26,754 nt of DNA, taken from contig CALAMC010000016.1 in NCBI GenBank assembly GCA_937925655.1, positions 1 to 26,754 of the forward strand, written 5' to 3'. This DNA comes from an uncultured candidate division Zixibacteria bacterium (GTDB taxonomy: Bacteria > Zixibacteria > MSB-5A5 > GN15 > PGXB01). The notes beneath the pieces were generated by a model. The model had not been told where the DNA came from. It was given only the letters and a program-made list of their open reading frames with translations, and did not search any database. This document shows, piece after piece, positions 23,295-26,754 of the stretch (position 1 is its first letter; each line of letters begins with the position of its first letter). The translations under genes and the position numbers were made by a program.

Positions 23295-25419
23295 AGCGCA
23301 GGGTATCCTTGGAGCTAAGAGTTTTCGAAATAATATTTTTCAGCATAATCGATGTATTATTATACACCAAAGCCCGTTCAAATTGCCGACGGCCGTTGGC
23401 AAAGTGGGTCGTGTCTCCCGTAACTTCATACATCTTAATATAAAATTCGCCCAACTTATATCGCAAGTGAAAATCGGTCGGGGAAAAATCAATGGCCCGG
23501 CCCAAATATTTAGCCGCCTCGTTCAAATTTCCCCGCTCGAACTGGGCCGCCCCCCAGGCCAGATTCCCGGACAGGTTATCCGGATACTGGACCAAATACT
23601 TTTGCATATAATAATCCGCCGAATCGGTTATTCCCAGCGACAAATAATAACGGGCCCACTCGAAATCGGAAAACATATAATTATCGGCCTCGACATTTCC
23701 GGTCAGCCCGGCGATGCGGTATAAAAGGACCAGCCGGGATGTAATCCGGTATTCGCCCAGAAGAAACGCCCGTTTCATAATTTCGGGATATTGTTCGACG
23801 GCGCCGTCAAGATTGGGCTGGTCGACCAGGAGATGGGTAATCGGGTAGCGTGCGAAAAAAGCGGTATCGATATTGGCCACCCCGAACATATGTATCAGGT
23901 TTAAAAGCCGGTTGTCCTGGGTAAGACGGGCGGCATAGGGACCTGACAAAACCGCCTCCGGGGATACGATGGTCGGTAAATCACGCGCCGCCGCTTTTGT
24001 AGTGAATGAAACTTCTTTGGTCCACCGAAAATAATGAAACAGATTCGGCAACATCCCCAACCCCAGTAAAACAACAATCAATCCCGCCAGAACGTACCGT
24101 CCCGGCCATGCAATCCCCTTGTTGAAAAATCGCCAGGAGGCAAAAAAAACGACGGCAATAATGGCCGCGACAATGAACATGGCTGTTTTATATTCATAAT
24201 ACATATCGGTATTAATCGACGGACCCATGGAAAAAGCAATAGCCTGAAATACCGGGGGCAACAATAAAAAATAAAGTATCGGGGCGTAAAACGGGGAAAT
24301 ATATTTTGTGCCCGTGCGACCGCCGGCAAACCACAATCGCGACAACACCACCCCCGCCAGAGCGTAAACCGGATAGATAATAATCGTCTGATAGCGCAAC
24401 GGCCGGTAATTCCAGATCATCAAAGAACCGTAGGCGGCAATTACCCAGGCAATAAGAAATATCAAGCCCGGCCCCCAGCGAGACAATTCTCCTTTCCACC
24501 CTGACCGGGATACCGCCTTCAGGAAAAACAAGCCTATAAACGACCAGGCCAGAAGCGCCGCCACCGGCATTCTCCCAAAAAGCTTGCTGGTCGACCCGAA
24601 GGTGGCATATTTATACAGAAAAAAATTCAACGATTTGAGTCCGTCCGGATTCCCGTACAATCCCAGCGCTTGAGCCTGCAAATATCCCTCCACCGAACCG
24701 GACGTCGGTCGATAACTGAAAATATACCAGAATAACATCACGGCCAGAAATCCGGCCCAGAAACAGCCGTGACGAATCAGAAATTTCTTAAGATTGGTGC
24801 GGTATTCAAAAAAGTATTCATAAAGCCCGAAACAGAGCGCCGGAAAGATAAAAATTATTCCGACCATTTTTCCGAAAAATATTCCCGCCGCCATAACCGC
24901 TCCGGCCAATAAAGCCAGAAGAAAATTGCGGGAATATACCATGATCAAAAATGCCAGCGAAGCCGTAAAAATCAGACTGTTTTCCAGAAAGGGGTAACGG
25001 CCATAGAAAATTTGATTGTAGTCGAATGCTATCAAGGCGAAAAAAAATACGGCCGCCAGATTTCCCGCCACCTTCCTGACCGCAAAATAAACAAATATAA
25101 TTGCCGGGAAAGAAAACAGCAACGCCACGATATTCGATTGCACATAACCGGAGCCCAGAAGAGAAAATATTACATACGAAACGGCCGTCGTCAGGGATTT
25201 TAAAAACAGCACCAGCCGGAAATCATGCAGGGGGTTGAACGTTCCCCACAAAACGAGATTGCGCGCGAACGAAGTGTACTGGGCCGGGTCAGTCAGAACG
25301 TCGGTGCTGTATGACAGGTCCACCGGCGGATCGGCCGACAACAGGTAACTGCGCACAAACAACGCCGCCGCGGCCAGCATCGTAAACAGTATCCATTCCA
25401 ATCGCCTGGAAATATTCAT
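23287..25419 (-). CDS. GT-C glycosyltransferase (GT39/ArnT-like) with C-terminal TPR region
   Basis: The 710-residue protein has about twelve hydrophobic helices (residues about 10-465) of the dolichyl/undecaprenyl-phosphate sugar transferase type. An acidic first periplasmic loop, ADPPVDLSYSTDVLTDPAQYTSFARNL, contains the Asp residues expected of GT-C catalysis. After the last helix come about 245 periplasmic residues, the final third of which (about 595-690) reads as tetratricopeptide helices (YYMQKYLVQYPDN, AAQFERGNLNEAAKYLGRAIDFSPTDFHLRYKLGEFY). It likely uses a polyprenyl-phosphate sugar from the neighbouring GT2 enzymes; the acceptor could be protein or lipid. The start is the ATG at 25419, 18 nt after the aminotransferase stop; no good Shine-Dalgarno is seen. 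Confidence 0.75.
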   Translation of the reverse strand: MNISRRLEWILFTMLAAAALFVRSYLLSADPPVDLSYSTDVLTDPAQYTSFARNLVLWGTFNPLHDFRLVLFLKSLTTAVSYVIFSLLGSGYVQSNIVALLFSFPAIIFVYFAVRKVAGNLAAVFFFALIAFDYNQIFYGRYPFLENSLIFTASLAFLIMVYSRNFLLALLAGAVMAAGIFFGKMVGIIFIFPALCFGLYEYFFEYRTNLKKFLIRHGCFWAGFLAVMLFWYIFSYRPTSGSVEGYLQAQALGLYGNPDGLKSLNFFLYKYATFGSTSKLFGRMPVAALLAWSFIGLFFLKAVSRSGWKGELSRWGPGLIFLIAWVIAAYGSLMIWNYRPLRYQTIIIYPVYALAGVVLSRLWFAGGRTGTKYISPFYAPILYFLLLPPVFQAIAFSMGPSINTDMYYEYKTAMFIVAAIIAVVFFASWRFFNKGIAWPGRYVLAGLIVVLLGLGMLPNLFHYFRWTKEVSFTTKAAARDLPTIVSPEAVLSGPYAARLTQDNRLLNLIHMFGVANIDTAFFARYPITHLLVDQPNLDGAVEQYPEIMKRAFLLGEYRITSRLVLLYRIAGLTGNVEADNYMFSDFEWARYYLSLGITDSADYYMQKYLVQYPDNLSGNLAWGAAQFERGNLNEAAKYLGRAIDFSPTDFHLRYKLGEFYIKMYEVTGDTTHFANGRRQFERALVYNNTSIMLKNIISKTLSSKDTLRFE

Positions 25420-25437
25420 GACAAGCCCGGGCTTACA

Positions 25438-26538
25438 TTACCCGAAAAATTCCTTTACCTGTCGTGCGATATATTCTACTTCTTCATCCTTCAATTCCGG
25501 ATACAGCGGCAGTGACAAAATGGTTTCGGACAGCCTTTCGGTGACCGGCAGGTGCAACTCCGGCAATCCCGCCCGGATATATCCCTTCTGATGGTGCATG
25601 GGGATGGGATAATGGATCATGGTCGGCACCCCGTTCCGGGACAAATGCTGCTGCAATTCGTTACGATTGTCGCACTCGATGGCGAATTGATGATAGATCT
25701 GGAATCGTTCCGGAAATTGCGGCGGCAGTCTTATCGGCAGGCCGGCCAGCAATTCGAGATATTTGTCGGCGATGACATTGCGGGCCTGATTCCATTTGTC
25801 GAGATATTTCAGTTTGACCCCAAGAACCGCGCCCTGCAAACCATCCATGCGTTCGTTATAACCTAAGTATTCGTGGAAATATTTCCGGGCCGACCCCTGG
25901 TCGCGCAATTTCCGAACCCGCTCGGCCAGAGTCTGATCGGAGGTTACCACCGCCCCCGCTTCACCATATGCGCCGAGGTTTTTAGCCGGGTAGAACGAAA
26001 AACAAGCCATGATGCCGAATGACCCGGCTACCCGTCCCTTGAATTTCGCCCCCTGCGCCTGGGCGGCATCCTCGATTATGAAAATTTTGTGCTTTTCTGC
26101 GATATCGATTATCCGCCCCATATCGGGCATCAGACCATAAAGATGCACCGGAATGACGGCTTTGGTCTTGGGCGTTATGGATTTTTCGAACTGGTCAATA
26201 TCCAGAAGCCTTGTGGCCGGGTCGGCATCAACCAGAACCGGCCTGGCACCCGATTCCACAATGGCCGCCAGCGTCGCTATAAAAGTATTGGCGGTTGTGA
26301 TAACTTCATCGCCGGGGCCTATTCTTAGCGCTTTGAGCGCCAAATGAAGGGCCGATGTCCCCGAATTAAGGCCCACGGCATATTTACACGAACAATATTC
26401 GGCGAAATTCTTCTCGAAATTTTCCACCGCCGGGCCGAGGATATACATCGACGAATCCAAAACCTCTTGAATAGCCCGATCCATTTCCTCTTTGATACTT
26501 CGATACTGGGCCTGCAAATCCAGAAATTTGATATTCAT
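25438..26538 (-). CDS. DegT/DnrJ/EryC1/StrS family sugar aminotransferase
   Basis: The 366-residue PLP enzyme transfers an amino group to a keto sugar nucleotide, producing an amino sugar for surface glycans. Visible are LNSGTSALHLAL (phosphate binding), GDEVITTANTF, HLYG, IIEDAAQAQGA with D157 that contacts the PLP ring nitrogen, and K186 in SFYPAKNLGAYGEAG as the Schiff-base lysine. The C-terminal NGVPTMIHYPIPMHHQKGY is typical of the 3-amino-sugar (FdtB/QdtB/DesV-like) branch, but that branch call is uncertain. The ATG at 26538 fits the family N-terminus (MNIKFLDLQAQYRSI) and lies downstream of the predicted transcription start; an ATG at 26568 would lie upstream of it. It is the first gene of the glycosylation unit. 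Confidence 0.93.
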   Translation of the reverse strand: MNIKFLDLQAQYRSIKEEMDRAIQEVLDSSMYILGPAVENFEKNFAEYCSCKYAVGLNSGTSALHLALKALRIGPGDEVITTANTFIATLAAIVESGARPVLVDADPATRLLDIDQFEKSITPKTKAVIPVHLYGLMPDMGRIIDIAEKHKIFIIEDAAQAQGAKFKGRVAGSFGIMACFSFYPAKNLGAYGEAGAVVTSDQTLAERVRKLRDQGSARKYFHEYLGYNERMDGLQGAVLGVKLKYLDKWNQARNVIADKYLELLAGLPIRLPPQFPERFQIYHQFAIECDNRNELQQHLSRNGVPTMIHYPIPMHHQKGYIRAGLPELHLPVTERLSETILSLPLYPELKDEEVEYIARQVKEFFG

Positions 26539-26568
26539 AAGTTGTTGCCTTGCTTTTAAGTTGGACAT

Positions 26569-26597
26569 AAAATAGGAAGGCCGGATATTTATGTCAA
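26569..26597 (-). promoter_or_regulatory. Predicted sigma70 promoter of the glycosylation operon
   Basis: On the minus strand a perfect TTGACA (26597-26592) is followed after 17 nt by TATTTT (26574-26569). Transcription would begin near 26562, giving a 24-nt leader with AAGG before the aminotransferase ATG at 26538. Confidence 0.6.
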
Positions 26598-26650
26598 GAA
26601 TTAAGGAAAAATTTAAAATTTACCCCCGGCATGGCGAATAATGGAACAAA

Positions 26651-26751
26651 TTGGCCCATTTTTCGTTTAAACTATACAGCCAAGGGCAGAAATTAAGGCT
26701 GTGCACATACCTCTTGAGAGCCTCTTGTCAGAAGCAAGGGGCTTTATTTTT
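26651..26751 (+). ncRNA. Candidate short + strand transcript (small RNA or attenuated leader)
   Basis: A weak promoter, TTGGCC (26651-26656) and TATACA (26673-26678) with 16 nt spacing, precedes a strong intrinsic terminator without any credible + strand gene between. A further inverted repeat, ACAGCC 26676-26681 with GGCTGT 26697-26702, lies in the region. The heptamer CCTCTTG occurs twice (26710-26716 and 26721-26727), and either copy can pair with CAAGGGG at 26735-26741. This allows a terminator/anti-terminator choice. The window ends too soon to see what lies downstream. Confidence 0.3.
26719..26751 (+). terminator. Intrinsic terminator on + near the right edge
   Basis: AGCCTCTTG (26719-26727) pairs with CAAGGGGCT (26735-26743) in a 9-bp stem with one wobble and a 7-nt loop, followed by TTATTTTT. 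On the minus strand no T run follows, so it acts on + transcripts. Confidence 0.7.
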
Positions 26752-26754
26752 GGA

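Noticed and set aside
25423..25436. Palindrome around GCCCGGGC between the aminotransferase and GT39-like genes as a terminator
   Set aside because: It has no loop and no following T run and lies between closely spaced co-directional genes.
26591..26641. 16-codon + strand frame (MSRIKEKF...) as a leader peptide
   Set aside because: It lies on the -35 box of the opposite operon, is very short and has only a distant purine-rich stretch upstream.
26676..26702. Signal recognition particle (4.5S) RNA
   Set aside because: CAGCCAAGGGCAGA resembles part of the SRP RNA loop, but the preceding GGAAGG-type loop and the long complementary stem are absent.
1..26754. Mobile elements, integrase sites, CRISPR arrays or long repeats
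   Set aside because: No transposase, integrase, terminal inverted repeats or regularly spaced repeats were seen; gene content is chromosomal core plus a glycan cluster.

Overview
The window (about 26.7 kb, roughly 50% GC) is a piece of chromosome from a diderm (Gram-negative) rod-type bacterium. It encodes an outer-membrane barrel protein, a rod-elongation set (MreC, MreD, PBP2, RodA), AccA, a glycolytic block and surface-sugar enzymes. No plasmid, phage, transposon or CRISPR feature is visible. Gene order and the EF-G subtype would fit a member of the FCB superphylum or a related uncultivated lineage (Zixibacteria-like), but this is a low-confidence inference because there is no rRNA gene or other firm marker.

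Left part (1-6236): a stand-alone EF-G paralogue and a squalene/phytoene synthase-like gene on +; a ferritin-like/rubrerythrin protein and an exported polysaccharide-deacetylase homologue with a broken metal site on -; then, divergently on +, a receiver-HDOD regulator whose receiver has Glu where the phosphorylated Asp should be. About 95 nt of its leader can fold into a three-way junction with competing helices. I consider this leader the best candidate for something undescribed.

Middle and right (6255-26538): twenty protein genes and one tRNA gene all read on -, in at least two transcription units. The promoter-distal block is omp, gap, pgk, tpiA, secG, tRNA-Leu(GAG) and a strong intrinsic terminator. 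Upstream of it lies a unit that starts at a good promoter before accA and continues with a Trm112-like small protein, a PtsN-type EIIA, mreC, mreD, mrdA (PBP2), rodA and a two-domain aspartyl protease. It combines fatty-acid precursor supply, a PTS-type signal and cell elongation; mreB is absent from it.

Further upstream is a surface-glycosylation unit that starts at a TTGACA-type promoter at the right edge: a DegT-type sugar aminotransferase, a TPR-tailed GT-C enzyme, a membrane-anchored polyprenyl-phosphate glycosyltransferase, a YfhO-type GT-C protein, a DPM1-like polyprenyl-phosphate mannosyltransferase and a GT2 rhamnosyltransferase-like enzyme. The set looks like two makers of lipid-linked sugar donors paired with two GT-C transferases acting outside the inner membrane. 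The last 80 bases hold a + strand intrinsic terminator without a gene in front of it, suggesting a small RNA or an attenuated leader.

All family assignments come from motifs read in the translated sequence; no database search or folding program was run.
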